Positions 42,422-51,878 of a DNA stretch of 64,000 nucleotides are shown piece after piece. The notes beneath the pieces are model-generated. The model saw only the letters and a list, made by a program, of their open reading frames with translations. It was not told where the DNA came from and made no database searches. The stretch comes from an uncultured Muribaculaceae bacterium (GTDB lineage Bacteria; Bacteroidota; Bacteroidia; Bacteroidales; Muribaculaceae): the NCBI GenBank assembly GCA_910579995.1, contig CAJTWH010000001.1, forward strand, positions 244,326-308,325, read 5' to 3'. The position numbers and the translations under genes are program-made. Within the stretch, counting starts at the first letter, position 1; every line of letters starts with the position of its first letter.

Positions 42422-44617
42422 ATGAAACTAAGATATATACTGTTTGCCTCTGTCGCATTACTGACAGTAAGTGCTCAGGGTGCTCTCAACCGCCGCAGTG
42501 CCGATGTCGGTGAGCTCGCGGCCTATTGTGCTCCGGCAGCTACGCCGGCCTCTGCAACCATCGAGTTTATGCCCGACGGCCAATCATACGTGGAGCGCTC
42601 CGAGGATGGCAAGAAACTCATTGTAAAGGATATCAATTCAGGCAAAGAGCTGTCGACGCTCTTTGATGTGACATATACACGCGAAACCGAGTTGCCCGAT
42701 TTCGAGGGCTTCATCATCAGCCCGGACGCGAGCAAAGTGATAGTGTGGCGCGACTCACGCCCCGTCTACCGCCGCTCTACCACGGCTGAGTATTATGTCT
42801 ATGAGGTGCGTTCGCGCCTGTTGCGTCCGCTTTCAAAAGAGCATAAGCGCCAGCAGGTGCCGATGTTCTCGCCCGACTCGCGTATGGTGGCTTTCGTGGC
42901 CGACAACAATATCTATGCCGCCAAGCTCGACTATCAGACCGAAGTGGCCGTGACCACCGACGGCCTCAAAGACAACATCATCAACGGCGCCACCGACTGG
43001 ACCTACGAAGAAGAGTTCGGCGTGACCTCGCTGATGTCATGGGCTCCCGACAACCTTACCCTCTGCTATGTGCGCTTCGATGAGTCTGCTGTGCCGATGT
43101 ATAGCCTGCCGCTCTATCAGGGCACCTGCCAGCCGATGGACCAATATCGCCTCTACCCCGGCGCGTTGAGCTACAAATATCCCGTTGCCGGCGAGGTCAA
43201 TTCTTCAGTTACCGTGCACAGCTACGATGTTGAGACACGCAAGACCAAGCAGCTCGAATTTCCCGGAGGTGCACCCTATTATATCCCTCGCATACAGTAT
43301 GGCCCCGACGCGTCGCGCCTGATGGTGGCGACTCTCAACCGCGACCAAAACCGCTTCGAGCTCTTCTCGGTCAACCCCAAGTCTACCGTAGCCCGCTCGG
43401 TATATACCGAAGAGACCAAGGCATGGGTACTCCCCGAGACATACGAGCAGATCCACTATGGCGATAAATCGTTTGTCGTGGCCTCTGCTTCAGAGGGTTA
43501 TACCCGCTATTATGAATATTCGTATACAGGTGCCAAAATGACCTCGATAGGCATTGACAAGGCAGATGTGACAGCCTATTACGGCAGCGACGCCCTCGGC
43601 AACCACTACTATCAGGCCGCCGCGCCCACACCGAAAGACCGCACACTCTACCGCCTCACCCGCAAAGGCACGGTAGAGACTATCGGCAAGACCGAGGGCA
43701 CCACCAACGCCACATTCGCCCCCGGCTGCGGAGCGATGGTGATGACCTACAGCAACATCACCACACCGCCTGTGAGCACTCTCTGCCGCGCCGACGGCAA
43801 GGAAATCCGCATGCTTGAAGATAACAAAGCCTACGCTGCCCGCGCCCTTGGCCGCCTCGCACCCAAGGAATTTTTCACCATGCGCGCCGACGACGGCTCT
43901 GAGCTGAGCGGATATATCGTGAAGCCGGCCGATTTCAATGCCTCGAAACGTTATCCCGTGATAATGAGCCAATACAGTGGCCCGGGCTCGCAGCAGGTGC
44001 TCAACCGCTGGAGCCTCGACTGGGAGTCGTATTTCGCCTCGAAAGGCTATGTGATAGTATGTGTGGACGGTCGTGGAACCGGCGGACGTGGCTATGACTT
44101 CATGACCTCTGTCTACCGCCGCCTTGGCGAGCTTGAGACCGCCGACCAGCTTGCCGCCGCCCGCTATGCCGCCGCGTTGCCCTACGCTGATTCTTCGCGT
44201 ATCGGTATCTATGGCTGGAGCTTCGGCGGCTACCAAAGCCTTATGTGCGCCACTGCTTCCGACTGCCCCTACGCTGCCGCCGTGGCCATCGCTCCGGTGA
44301 CCGACTGGCGCTATTACGACACCGTCTATACCGAGCGCTATATGCTCACACCGCAGCAGAACGAGACCGGATATAACAACTCATCTGTGCTCATGCGCGC
44401 CCTTCATCTGGGCTGCCCGACGCTGGTTATGTATGGCACCGCCGACGACAACGTCCATCCTGTCAACAGCCTCCAGTTCGTCTCCACCCTCCAGAGCCTC
44501 GGCATAATGTGCGACATGTTTGTCTTCCCCAACATGAACCACTCCATCAACGGCTGCAATGCCCGTCAGGTGGTATGGGCGCGCATGCTTGATTACTTCA
44601 ATCAAAATCTCAAATGA
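42422..44617 (+). CDS. Dipeptidyl peptidase IV (S9B family)
   Basis: A 731-residue exported serine peptidase with signal peptide MKLRYILFASVALLTVSAQG. An eight-blade beta-propeller (about 45-480) carries the DWTYEEEFG motif, whose two Glu bind the peptide N-terminus. The alpha/beta hydrolase domain follows, with Ser600 in GWSFGGY, the Asp in GTADDNVHP and the His in NMNHSI. It removes X-Pro or X-Ala dipeptides in the periplasm. Relatives in gut Bacteroidetes act on host peptides such as incretins; whether this one does is inference. Confidence 0.94.
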   Translation: MKLRYILFASVALLTVSAQGALNRRSADVGELAAYCAPAATPASATIEFMPDGQSYVERSEDGKKLIVKDINSGKELSTLFDVTYTRETELPDFEGFIISPDASKVIVWRDSRPVYRRSTTAEYYVYEVRSRLLRPLSKEHKRQQVPMFSPDSRMVAFVADNNIYAAKLDYQTEVAVTTDGLKDNIINGATDWTYEEEFGVTSLMSWAPDNLTLCYVRFDESAVPMYSLPLYQGTCQPMDQYRLYPGALSYKYPVAGEVNSSVTVHSYDVETRKTKQLEFPGGAPYYIPRIQYGPDASRLMVATLNRDQNRFELFSVNPKSTVARSVYTEETKAWVLPETYEQIHYGDKSFVVASASEGYTRYYEYSYTGAKMTSIGIDKADVTAYYGSDALGNHYYQAAAPTPKDRTLYRLTRKGTVETIGKTEGTTNATFAPGCGAMVMTYSNITTPPVSTLCRADGKEIRMLEDNKAYAARALGRLAPKEFFTMRADDGSELSGYIVKPADFNASKRYPVIMSQYSGPGSQQVLNRWSLDWESYFASKGYVIVCVDGRGTGGRGYDFMTSVYRRLGELETADQLAAARYAAALPYADSSRIGIYGWSFGGYQSLMCATASDCPYAAAVAIAPVTDWRYYDTVYTERYMLTPQQNETGYNNSSVLMRALHLGCPTLVMYGTADDNVHPVNSLQFVSTLQSLGIMCDMFVFPNMNHSINGCNARQVVWARMLDYFNQNLK

Positions 44618-44618
44618 A

Positions 44619-45944
44619 ATGAGTGGCCAAGAAGATGAAAATAAAGCGACCGGACAGGTGCTCGGCACACTGTGGCGCAACTGGGCGTATGCTTTCGGCG
44701 CGCTCAATGTGCCCTTGCTCGCCGCATTGTTAGTGCCCCGTATATGGTTGCCCTTTATATGCCTGTTTGTAGCATGGGCGCTTATCTCTTTGGGCAAGGC
44801 TTCCACATCGACTCCTCTCAACGCTTGCTCGCTGTTGATGAGGGTGGTGTCGAGGGTGTTGCTGCTTTCAACCATTGTGATGTTTGCCATCGTGATTCTG
44901 TGTACCGACTGGTTGGTGCCCACTGTTATACATCTGCAGCTGTATAACAGTGAGATTCCTTTCATCACCTCGCTGGTTATCTTTCCGCTCACCACGATAT
45001 TGTGCCTCGTGTGGCTCTACGGCGGTTTTGCCAACAACTTCTGCCGCGCATGTCAGCGCCGCAACGGCAATTATGCCGGCGACAGCATTGTGGCTACTCT
45101 CTACTATCGTGAGACCCGCTATCAGTTGACAATTCTTCTGGTGCTGTCGCTGGTGATAGGAGCGGTTGAGTATTGGTATTACTTCGCACGCTATATCAAC
45201 AGCAACCTCAACAACCCTGACCGCTTCTTCTTCAACTACATCCCCTTGGCCATGTACGTACTCTCGCTCCTTTTTATCGGTGGACGCTATACGAGCATGC
45301 GCGAGCTTTACAACACCATCGAGGATCAGCATGAAGGTCATCGCAACCGCACTGTAGTGCGTTTCCTCATATTCTGTGCCGACGAACTCCTGCTTCACCG
45401 CAACTCGGAATCATTGTGGGATACACCGGCCGAGGTGACAGTGTCGCGCACCACGTCGATGGGTATGCCGCAGGCCGAGCTTCTCTTTGAAGAGATAACC
45501 GGGATGGCAGCTCCGGCAATGCGATATTGCTTCACCAATCCCGGATTTGCCACGGGCTCGAACATGATACACTATGCCGTGTTTGTAGACCATGACAAGA
45601 AAGACCTTTTCACCAACGATGACGTATGGTTCAACCCCTACGCCCTCGATACGGCATTGGCTACAAATTCGCTTTCTTCTACGCTGGCCAACGAGCTCTA
45701 CCGTATCCACACTATAACCATGGCGTGGAAAACCTACGACCGCAATGGGCGCCGTCTTTATCCCATCCGCCACTACCGGCCCACTTTCCGCCTGCGCGAC
45801 CTGCGCGAATGGACTGTTGACTACGACGACCAGTCATGGTTCGACATAGCACAGAACAATGAAGACCGCCGTTTCTTCCGTCTTCGCAATTTCTGGAACA
45901 ACATCACCGGCTTTCTGAGCCATAAAGCGCGCGCAGGTCAATGA
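44619..45944 (+). CDS. Polytopic membrane protein of unknown function
   Basis: A 441-residue protein from ATG 44619, one base after the DPP IV stop. Residues about 25-230 hold five to six hydrophobic helices (VLLLSTIVMFAIVILCT; ITSLVIFPLTTILCLVWLYGG; LTILLVLSLVIGAVEYWYYFA). The C-terminal 200 residues are soluble, with FTNPGFATGSNMIHYAVFVDHD and a basic end. I do not recognise the family. It overlaps miaA by 4 bases, so it is part of the DPP IV-miaA operon. Confidence 0.72.
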   Translation: MSGQEDENKATGQVLGTLWRNWAYAFGALNVPLLAALLVPRIWLPFICLFVAWALISLGKASTSTPLNACSLLMRVVSRVLLLSTIVMFAIVILCTDWLVPTVIHLQLYNSEIPFITSLVIFPLTTILCLVWLYGGFANNFCRACQRRNGNYAGDSIVATLYYRETRYQLTILLVLSLVIGAVEYWYYFARYINSNLNNPDRFFFNYIPLAMYVLSLLFIGGRYTSMRELYNTIEDQHEGHRNRTVVRFLIFCADELLLHRNSESLWDTPAEVTVSRTTSMGMPQAELLFEEITGMAAPAMRYCFTNPGFATGSNMIHYAVFVDHDKKDLFTNDDVWFNPYALDTALATNSLSSTLANELYRIHTITMAWKTYDRNGRRLYPIRHYRPTFRLRDLREWTVDYDDQSWFDIAQNNEDRRFFRLRNFWNNITGFLSHKARAGQ

Positions 45945-46846
45945 AGGCCATAGCAGTAGTGGGGCCTACGGCCTGCGGCAAGACTAAGCGCGGCGTCGCC
46001 ATTGCCCTCGAGCTCGACGGCGAGATTGTAAGCGCTGACTCAAGGCAGGTTTACCGCGGTATGGACGTTGGCACAGGCAAAGACCTCGCCGACTATCCCG
46101 CCGGTATGCGCTATCACCTTATCGACGTCGCCCCGGCCGGGTATCGCTATAACCTCTATGAGTACCTCCGCGACGCCCGCCGAGCTGTTGATGATATCAC
46201 ATCGCGCGGCAAACGTGTGGTGATTGTCGGGGGCACCGGCTTATACGTGGAGTCTTTGCTCAAAGGGATTATCCTGCCGGAAGTGCCTGAAAACAAGCCC
46301 CTGAGAGAAAGCCTCGCCGGAAAGTCGCTCGATGAGCTGGCGGCGATACTCGCAGGTATGAAAACGCTGCACAATGTCACCGATATCGACACCGCCCAAC
46401 GTGCGATAAGGGCCATAGAGATTGAAGAATATTATCTCGCCCATCCCGAGGCCGCCGAGCTTGCCCGCACTCCCCGTCCGCTCGACGCCGCCATTATCGG
46501 GCTTGACATACCGCGCGACGATCGCCGGCGCATGATTACCGCACGCCTGCGCCGTCGCTTCGACCAAGAGGGTATGCTCGATGAGGTAAAGGGATTGATA
46601 GATAGCGGGGTATCGCCGGAAAATCTGATATATTACGGCCTCGAATACAAATTCCTTACCCTATACCTGACGGGCAATATCACCCGGGCGGAGATGGAGC
46701 AGGGGCTTGAGACGGCAATACATCAGTTTGCAAAGCGCCAGATGACATGGTTCAGAGGCATGGAGCGGCGCGGGTTCAAAATCGAATGGTTGCCCTACGA
46801 TATGCCCGACGATGAATTTTCTGACCGTGTGAAAGAGCTATGCTGA
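45941..46846 (+). CDS. miaA: tRNA dimethylallyltransferase
   Basis: A 301-residue enzyme that adds a dimethylallyl group to A37 of tRNAs reading U-starting codons. The P-loop GPTACGKT is at residues 8-15, then SADSRQVYRGMDVGTGK, a central helical insertion and the C-terminal QFAKRQMTWFRG motif. The length is normal. It overlaps the preceding membrane protein gene (ATGA) and the following gene by 7 bases. Confidence 0.95.
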   Translation: MKAIAVVGPTACGKTKRGVAIALELDGEIVSADSRQVYRGMDVGTGKDLADYPAGMRYHLIDVAPAGYRYNLYEYLRDARRAVDDITSRGKRVVIVGGTGLYVESLLKGIILPEVPENKPLRESLAGKSLDELAAILAGMKTLHNVTDIDTAQRAIRAIEIEEYYLAHPEAAELARTPRPLDAAIIGLDIPRDDRRRMITARLRRRFDQEGMLDEVKGLIDSGVSPENLIYYGLEYKFLTLYLTGNITRAEMEQGLETAIHQFAKRQMTWFRGMERRGFKIEWLPYDMPDDEFSDRVKELC

Positions 46847-47748
46847 GATATTGGCTTACAAGCTTGTCGCTGACCGCGCTTGCCTTGGTGGCGCACGGCG
46901 AGACCGTTGTGGCCGACAGCCTTTATTCGCTTACAATCGACACACCTCTGCAGGAGATGATCTACCACCTCCGCTTCCGCCCCGATAAAAATAACGACGC
47001 CAAGATATCGCTCTATTGGAATTATATTGACTCTGACTCGTGCTTCCGCGCCGAATTTATCATACCCTCGCTGATGTCGCTCGACAATACCGACAAGGCG
47101 ATGGTAGATTGCAATATATTTAAGATTACGCCGGCCGGAGAAACCGCCGTCGGCGCATATCAGGAGGCGATTACCGTCAGCCGCGGCCGCGATGCCGCTT
47201 TCTCTGCCGTGCTCCGCGCCGACGCCGCAGGTGCGCAGTTGCGATTCGGCGACCGTCAAGAGCAGGCCGGATTCAATGTGCCGCTTGACCGTGACAATAT
47301 CGCTAGACTTGCTTTCCGCTCGTCGCGCGATATCGAGCTTGTAAATCATATACTTGTCAGCCGGGCAGGGGCAAAACGCGAGCGTTTCGACGGCGAATTG
47401 GTTTTCGACTCTGCTGACTCTCTAACCGGCCGTTGGACATATCTCGACCGCAATTCAGATCCCGACCGTGTGGCCGGTGCCATTGACTATGATATAGCTA
47501 TAGTGCAGTCTGAAGACGCGTATGTCATAGTCTATCAAGGCAAAAGCTCCGATGGGTGGCGAGCCGGTGACATAAAGGGATATCTGCGCCCAACGCCCTT
47601 TGCCGGCCATTTCGACCTTGAGTGGATTGACCAAGGCGGCACTCTCCACCGCCGCGACGTGAGCGCAGACCTGCTGCTCGACGGCCAAGTGCTACGCCTC
47701 AATTTCCCCCTTCTGGGCACATCCATCCGCTTGCGCCGCACGAAATAA
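46840..47748 (+). CDS. Secreted protein of unknown function
   Basis: A 302-residue protein with a signal peptide (MLRYWLTSLSLTALALVAHG). The rest is beta-rich, with repeated Asp/Arg turns and a C-terminal barrel-like piece (VIVYQGKSSDGWRAGDIKGYLRPT). No family is recognised. It is the last gene of the DPP IV operon and starts inside miaA. Its stop codon lies within an element A-like palindrome. Confidence 0.65.
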   Translation: MLRYWLTSLSLTALALVAHGETVVADSLYSLTIDTPLQEMIYHLRFRPDKNNDAKISLYWNYIDSDSCFRAEFIIPSLMSLDNTDKAMVDCNIFKITPAGETAVGAYQEAITVSRGRDAAFSAVLRADAAGAQLRFGDRQEQAGFNVPLDRDNIARLAFRSSRDIELVNHILVSRAGAKRERFDGELVFDSADSLTGRWTYLDRNSDPDRVAGAIDYDIAIVQSEDAYVIVYQGKSSDGWRAGDIKGYLRPTPFAGHFDLEWIDQGGTLHRRDVSADLLLDGQVLRLNFPLLGTSIRLRRTK

Positions 47749-47766
47749 GGTTCGCAAGCGAAACTT
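47747..47766. repeat. Element A copy at the end of the operon
   Basis: AAGGTTCGCAAGCGAAACTT differs from the perfect palindrome by one unpaired position and starts inside the TAA stop of the preceding gene. Confidence 0.55.
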
Positions 47767-47781
47767 GAATTTTCACTTTAA

Positions 47782-47813
47782 TTTGGAGAGCTAAAGAATA
47801 TTTTGTAATTTTG
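47782..47813 (+). promoter_or_regulatory. Orphan promoter with no gene downstream
   Basis: TTTG (47782-47785), a 20-base spacer and TAATTTTG (47806-47813) match the consensus exactly. The next gene downstream is on the other strand. Confidence 0.65.
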
Positions 47814-47819
47814 CATCGC

Positions 47820-47926
47820 AGTTAAGATTAACCGCCTTTATGGCGGAGCAGATAATATTTTTATAGATTGTAGATTATTAGAGGGCTTTGTCGCGAGACA
47901 CAGTCCTCTGATTTATTATTAAAATC
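47820..47926 (+). ncRNA. Candidate small RNA
   Basis: Downstream of the orphan promoter the transcript would fold into CCGCC-TTTAT-GGCGG (47832-47846) and a 13-pair stem with a GCGA tetraloop (47880-47892/47897-47909, one mismatch), followed by an A/U-rich tail. The only ORF is eight codons. I do not recognise the RNA family. A GACGCGCC/GGCGCGTC hairpin follows at 47965-47982. Confidence 0.4.
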
Positions 47927-48038
47927 AAGAAAATGACCGCTGTAATCTGTTGATCCTCAGCCGGGACGCGCCGAGGCGCGTCAGCTCCTCAAAAACAGAA
48001 GTTTTCCTATGGTGGATTACCCCGGCTATGGGGCTGTT

Positions 48039-49358
48039 TCACTCAATCCGGCCAATTTCGCTGATGTTTACCTTGTAGCCGGTGCTGCCGAATTGATTGC
48101 GCTTCTTGTCGCTCCAGTTCGGTTTCATCTCTGATACTTTTATTTTTAACGTATATTTTCCTTTATCGAGCCGGGGAGAAATATAACGCAGACCGTCGGC
48201 CGGTGCGAGCGAGTAAAAATCTACAGTGGTCTCAACGATTTTTTCGCCCTTGCTGTCGGTGATTTCGACTTCTGCGTAGCTGCTGGCGCTGTCGGTTGAG
48301 CCTTTGATGTATATTTTCCCGTTGCCGTCCAAGTTGATTTTATAAGATTTGGTGACGCCGGGCTTCGAACCTTGCCATGCCGATTTGGACAATGGTTTTG
48401 TGTTGAGCTTTGCCGCAGTCAATGTCGAGGTGTCCCATGCCTCGAAATATTCCGGCAGGAAAGGCTCCCCGTTAATCCACTGTATCGGCAGCCATACGTA
48501 GGTGGCGGCGCTGCGCTGACGCGGAAATGACCAGCGGTCGCCCATGAAGACGAATGTCGAGTCGAGAGGCAAGATAAATGTCGTCTGGCTGTTCCATGTG
48601 TTCGTGCCCTGCGGAGCGAACAGTTCGTGCTTCTCCCAAGGCCCGGACAGCGACTCTGACGACACATACATATTGTCGTTGCGCTCCCAAGAGGTCGTAT
48701 GGCTCGAAAACCAATAGTATTTGCCCTTGTGCCTGAGCATGGCCGGCGACTCGCCCACACCGGCCACATTTTTGCTCATGCACGAGTCAAGCGAGTGATA
48801 ATCGGGCGCGAAGCGGTATATGTCGCCGTGGTGAGCGAGAAGATAGGCTGTGCCGTCAACGTCGACAAACGACCCTATATCCCACTTCTTTACCGGTTTG
48901 CCCTTGTAGAGCAGAGGGCCTTGGAATGTATATGGACCTGTTATGCTCTTGGCCGTTGCGTAGGCCGTGCAAGGGTCTTTATATCTGAGATTGTCGCTGT
49001 GCATTATCATCACATATTCACCCGTGGCAGGGCAGCGCAACACCTTTGGACGCTCACCCACGCGGCCCGGCCCGAGACGCCCGTCGGTTTGTTGGCCGAG
49101 GGCTATACCCTCGTATCTCCAATTCTCAAGGTCGGCCGACGAATAGCAGCTGAAGCCGGTGAACACATTTGCCGAGTCGGTCTTGAACTCGCCGAACATA
49201 TAATATCTTCCGTTGTCCTTGATTATATTTGCGCCGTGAGCCGACACTATGCTGTCGCGGTCGTCATGCCAAGGCACGCCGTTTACAATCGTTGCGCCAT
49301 ATAAAGCATTGGCACATAGTATTAAAGCAGGGATTATGATTTTACTGAAGTATGCCAT
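48039..49358 (-). CDS. GH43-type glycoside hydrolase (five-blade propeller) with C-terminal beta domain
   Basis: A 439-residue exported protein from ATG 49358 (signal MAYFSKIIIPALILCANALYG; an in-frame ATG at 49385 is less likely). The propeller (about 20-310) shows HGANIIKDNGRYYMFGEF, SADLENW, ERPKVLRCPATGEYVMIMH, WDIGSFVDVDGTAYLL, ESPAMLRHKGKYYWFSS and FMGDRW, a pattern of the galactan/arabinan-type GH43 subfamilies. Residues about 330-439 are a carbohydrate-binding-like beta-sandwich. It probably trims galactose or arabinose side chains. The subfamily is uncertain. Confidence 0.82.
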   Translation of the reverse strand: MAYFSKIIIPALILCANALYGATIVNGVPWHDDRDSIVSAHGANIIKDNGRYYMFGEFKTDSANVFTGFSCYSSADLENWRYEGIALGQQTDGRLGPGRVGERPKVLRCPATGEYVMIMHSDNLRYKDPCTAYATAKSITGPYTFQGPLLYKGKPVKKWDIGSFVDVDGTAYLLAHHGDIYRFAPDYHSLDSCMSKNVAGVGESPAMLRHKGKYYWFSSHTTSWERNDNMYVSSESLSGPWEKHELFAPQGTNTWNSQTTFILPLDSTFVFMGDRWSFPRQRSAATYVWLPIQWINGEPFLPEYFEAWDTSTLTAAKLNTKPLSKSAWQGSKPGVTKSYKINLDGNGKIYIKGSTDSASSYAEVEITDSKGEKIVETTVDFYSLAPADGLRYISPRLDKGKYTLKIKVSEMKPNWSDKKRNQFGSTGYKVNISEIGRIE

Positions 49359-49382
49359 GGTTTGGTATGAAAAGATTAAATG

Positions 49383-49390
49383 CAAAGTTA
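49383..49390 (-). promoter_or_regulatory. -7 box of the GH43 gene
   Basis: On the minus strand TAACTTTG lies 24 bases before ATG 49358. No good -33 element is seen, which fits an activated promoter. Confidence 0.5.
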
Positions 49391-49438
49391 ATAATTTTCT
49401 TGATTATCCCGCTTGTTTCTACTTCAATATAGTCGCGC

Positions 49439-49462
49439 AAATGTACCGAATTCGGTACATTT
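49439..49462. promoter_or_regulatory. Perfect 24-base palindrome, candidate operator
   Basis: The half-site AAATGTACCGAA is followed at once by its exact complement. It is centred about 60 bases upstream of the GH43 -7 box and about 125 bases upstream of the promoter of the divergent operon. Confidence 0.65.
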
Positions 49463-49573
49463 AAGAAAAAGGCCGGGAATTTTGCTTAAAGGTGGTCGAG
49501 CCAACACATTACAGAGTAAAGAGAACTTTTAATAATATTAGTGCTTTTTTGAGCTTGCTTTTCGTCAAAAATA

Positions 49574-49605
49574 TTTGTATACAGGCTAAAAGATTACTAT
49601 CTTTG
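49574..49605 (+). promoter_or_regulatory. Promoter of the TonB-receptor operon
   Basis: TTTG (49574-49577), a 20-base spacer and TATCTTTG (49598-49605), an exact consensus match 26 bases before the start codon. Confidence 0.75.
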
Positions 49606-49631
49606 CAGCCTGAATTATTAATCATTATCGC

Positions 49632-50090
49632 ATGAAGAAAATTTTACTTATGCTTGCATGCTCCGCTGTCGCTATGTGCGGGGCCGCTGCTAATTATCTG
49701 CATGTCAAGACTGATAAAGGTTGGGAAGTTCTCGATCTCGACCGCGTTGACCGCTTGACATTCTCCGGTGGTAAAATGACAGCTTCCGACGAACAGGGTG
49801 CTACCGTAGCCACATTCAATCAGACTGCACTTGAGCAAATCTATGTTGACGAGACCACAGGTGTGACTTCTGTAGAAGCACAGGAGGCCAAAGCCACCTT
49901 CACCTACAATACCTCTGCCAAGACCGCGCTCATGCTCGCCGACGGCAACTTTGAAATCTACGCCGCCGATGGTGCGTGCCTCGTGTCGGTTCCCGCAAAA
50001 TCGGGCGAATACATCTGCCTCGAAGCCATCAACCCCGGCGTGGTTATTCTTAAATCAGGTAAATACACTCTTAAAGCCATCGTAAAATGA
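49632..50090 (+). CDS. Small exported protein with T9SS-like C-terminal tail
   Basis: A 152-residue protein with signal peptide MKKILLMLACSAVAMCGAAA. Residues about 21-75 (YLHVKTDKGWEVLDLDRVDRLTF...QTALEQIYVDE) form a short domain that recurs at the start of the next protein. The C-terminal 70 residues (FEIYAADGACLVSVPAKSG...GVVILKSGKYTLKAIVK) resemble a type IX secretion sorting domain. It may be displayed at the surface. It overlaps the next gene by 4 bases. Confidence 0.65.
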   Translation: MKKILLMLACSAVAMCGAAANYLHVKTDKGWEVLDLDRVDRLTFSGGKMTASDEQGATVATFNQTALEQIYVDETTGVTSVEAQEAKATFTYNTSAKTALMLADGNFEIYAADGACLVSVPAKSGEYICLEAINPGVVILKSGKYTLKAIVK

Positions 50091-51877
50091 AAAAGTTCAT
50101 TCTCTCAATGGCTGCTGTGCTGGCCATCTCTTCAGCTTCGGCTCTTCCCAAAGCATTCTACGTCAAGAAAGGCGACGAAATCACAAAATATAATTTCGGT
50201 GTAGCCGACAACCTCAAGTTCTCCGACAACGGCCGCACTCTCACCGTGCTCGGCTATGGCGAGGCTATCAACCTCGATGAAATCGACTATATCAGTTTCT
50301 CCGCTCCCTTAGGCACAGCCCTTACTCCCGCTGCGCAGAAAGAGAAACTCGTGGCAATCGGCTCTGAGGCTTTCGATATGGTAGACCTCCAGGCCAATGC
50401 CGATATTCTCAACGCTTGGCATGCCTTCTTCGACGGCTATGAAGATGAAAACTATAATTGGATTCCCTCGCCGTCGGAATATGATTTCGATTCTGAAGAA
50501 AAAGAGGCTTACAACCATACAAAAACTTTGGCCAAGGCGCTCATGCTGGTTGCAAAAGGTAATGCCGCCGCTATGCGTGCTGCAAAAGCCGGGATTGTAA
50601 ATGTCTATAAATTCGCTGATTACAACGGTATTTATACAGCCAACGACCAAACCTATCATTGGGACAAAACCGAGGCCGACCATATCGAATTCCGCTTCAA
50701 CGGCCGCAAGGGTGAGAATTTCATCCTCAAGCTTACCAAAGGCAGCGAATCGGCTACTTGGGAAACAAACGAAAACAGTGTAGAAGTGCCCGCGAAGATT
50801 GACATCACATTTTCCAATGGTTCTGCCAAGCTCTTCTCTGCTACTCTCAACACTATCATAGAGTCACGCAAGAGCATTGACATGACTCTTGATTTCGATG
50901 CCAACGGCTATGTGGCAAACAACGTACTTAAGGTTGTAGACAATCTCATCACCGACAACGTAACAGTAAAAATCAACGGCAAAGAGCTTGTCAACGCCAC
51001 TTCTACCGTTCAAGGCCGCAATTTCGTAAACTACGATGTGATCTACGACGCTGTCAAGGCTGCCAACGGCTACTATGCCGATGAGGACGACTGGAACTCG
51101 TGGGTAGATGAAGACGCCACCGACCTGATGGCACTCTTCACCCGTGCCGAGGCCAATGTAGATATTCTCGGCAAAATGCAGATCAAAGGTCTTGCCTCAA
51201 ACCCCTCGAAAATCTACGAGAAACTTTCGGCTGATTCTTATTCTTACGAGAACTTCACCAAAGACGGAATGGAATTCTACTCATACGGCAAGTTGCTCGA
51301 TAAAGTAGGCAATGTGTGGTATACCACCGAGCAAGACCGTTCTGTTGTCGAGGCATACGCTGAGAGCCTCAACTCTTACATCGATGCCGGTTTCTTCTAC
51401 GACGGTACTACCAAGCAGCAAGGCTATCTCGGTTGGGATGTCGTGGAAGATGAATGGGATCGCTATACTGATTGGTATGATGGTGAAAGCATCCGTACAA
51501 ATGGTTTTGTAATCGTTGACGGCTTTGTTGTCAATGTATATCGCAATGTCGACTGGGTATACAACGAGACAATAAACGATAGTGAGCAGGTTGTTGGTCC
51601 GTGGCATTATAGCGGTTCCCGCTTCAACGAAGATACCAATGAGTGGGAATATACAGATGTTGAGGTCAAGGAGGCCGACGTGCAGTTCCCCTCTGCAATC
51701 ATGATTCGCGACTATGAGGTTTCACCCATTCTGATGTTCCCCGACCAGACAAGCTTCTCGATGGAAGATTTCTTCGACGAAGACTCTTTCTCCAAGATTA
51801 TCGACGACTATAACGATATCGTCGACACTTACCTGAGCATTACCGGTCAGGAGCGCGACGACGAGGACAATTATTGA
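50087..51877 (+). CDS. Exported acidic protein of unknown function, 596 residues
   Basis: Signal peptide MKKFILSMAAVLAISSASA. Residues about 20-75 (AFYVKKGDEITKYNFGVADNLKFS...INLDEIDYISFS) match the short N-terminal domain of the preceding protein. The rest is rich in Asp/Glu/Tyr and beta strands, with a segment IDMTLDFDANGYVANNVLKVVDN near 265-287. No catalytic motif is recognised. Being cotranscribed with a TonB-dependent receptor and a DUF4249 lipoprotein, it may be a substrate-binding or modified surface protein. Confidence 0.65.
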   Translation: MKKFILSMAAVLAISSASALPKAFYVKKGDEITKYNFGVADNLKFSDNGRTLTVLGYGEAINLDEIDYISFSAPLGTALTPAAQKEKLVAIGSEAFDMVDLQANADILNAWHAFFDGYEDENYNWIPSPSEYDFDSEEKEAYNHTKTLAKALMLVAKGNAAAMRAAKAGIVNVYKFADYNGIYTANDQTYHWDKTEADHIEFRFNGRKGENFILKLTKGSESATWETNENSVEVPAKIDITFSNGSAKLFSATLNTIIESRKSIDMTLDFDANGYVANNVLKVVDNLITDNVTVKINGKELVNATSTVQGRNFVNYDVIYDAVKAANGYYADEDDWNSWVDEDATDLMALFTRAEANVDILGKMQIKGLASNPSKIYEKLSADSYSYENFTKDGMEFYSYGKLLDKVGNVWYTTEQDRSVVEAYAESLNSYIDAGFFYDGTTKQQGYLGWDVVEDEWDRYTDWYDGESIRTNGFVIVDGFVVNVYRNVDWVYNETINDSEQVVGPWHYSGSRFNEDTNEWEYTDVEVKEADVQFPSAIMIRDYEVSPILMFPDQTSFSMEDFFDEDSFSKIIDDYNDIVDTYLSITGQERDDEDNY

Positions 51878-51878
51878 T

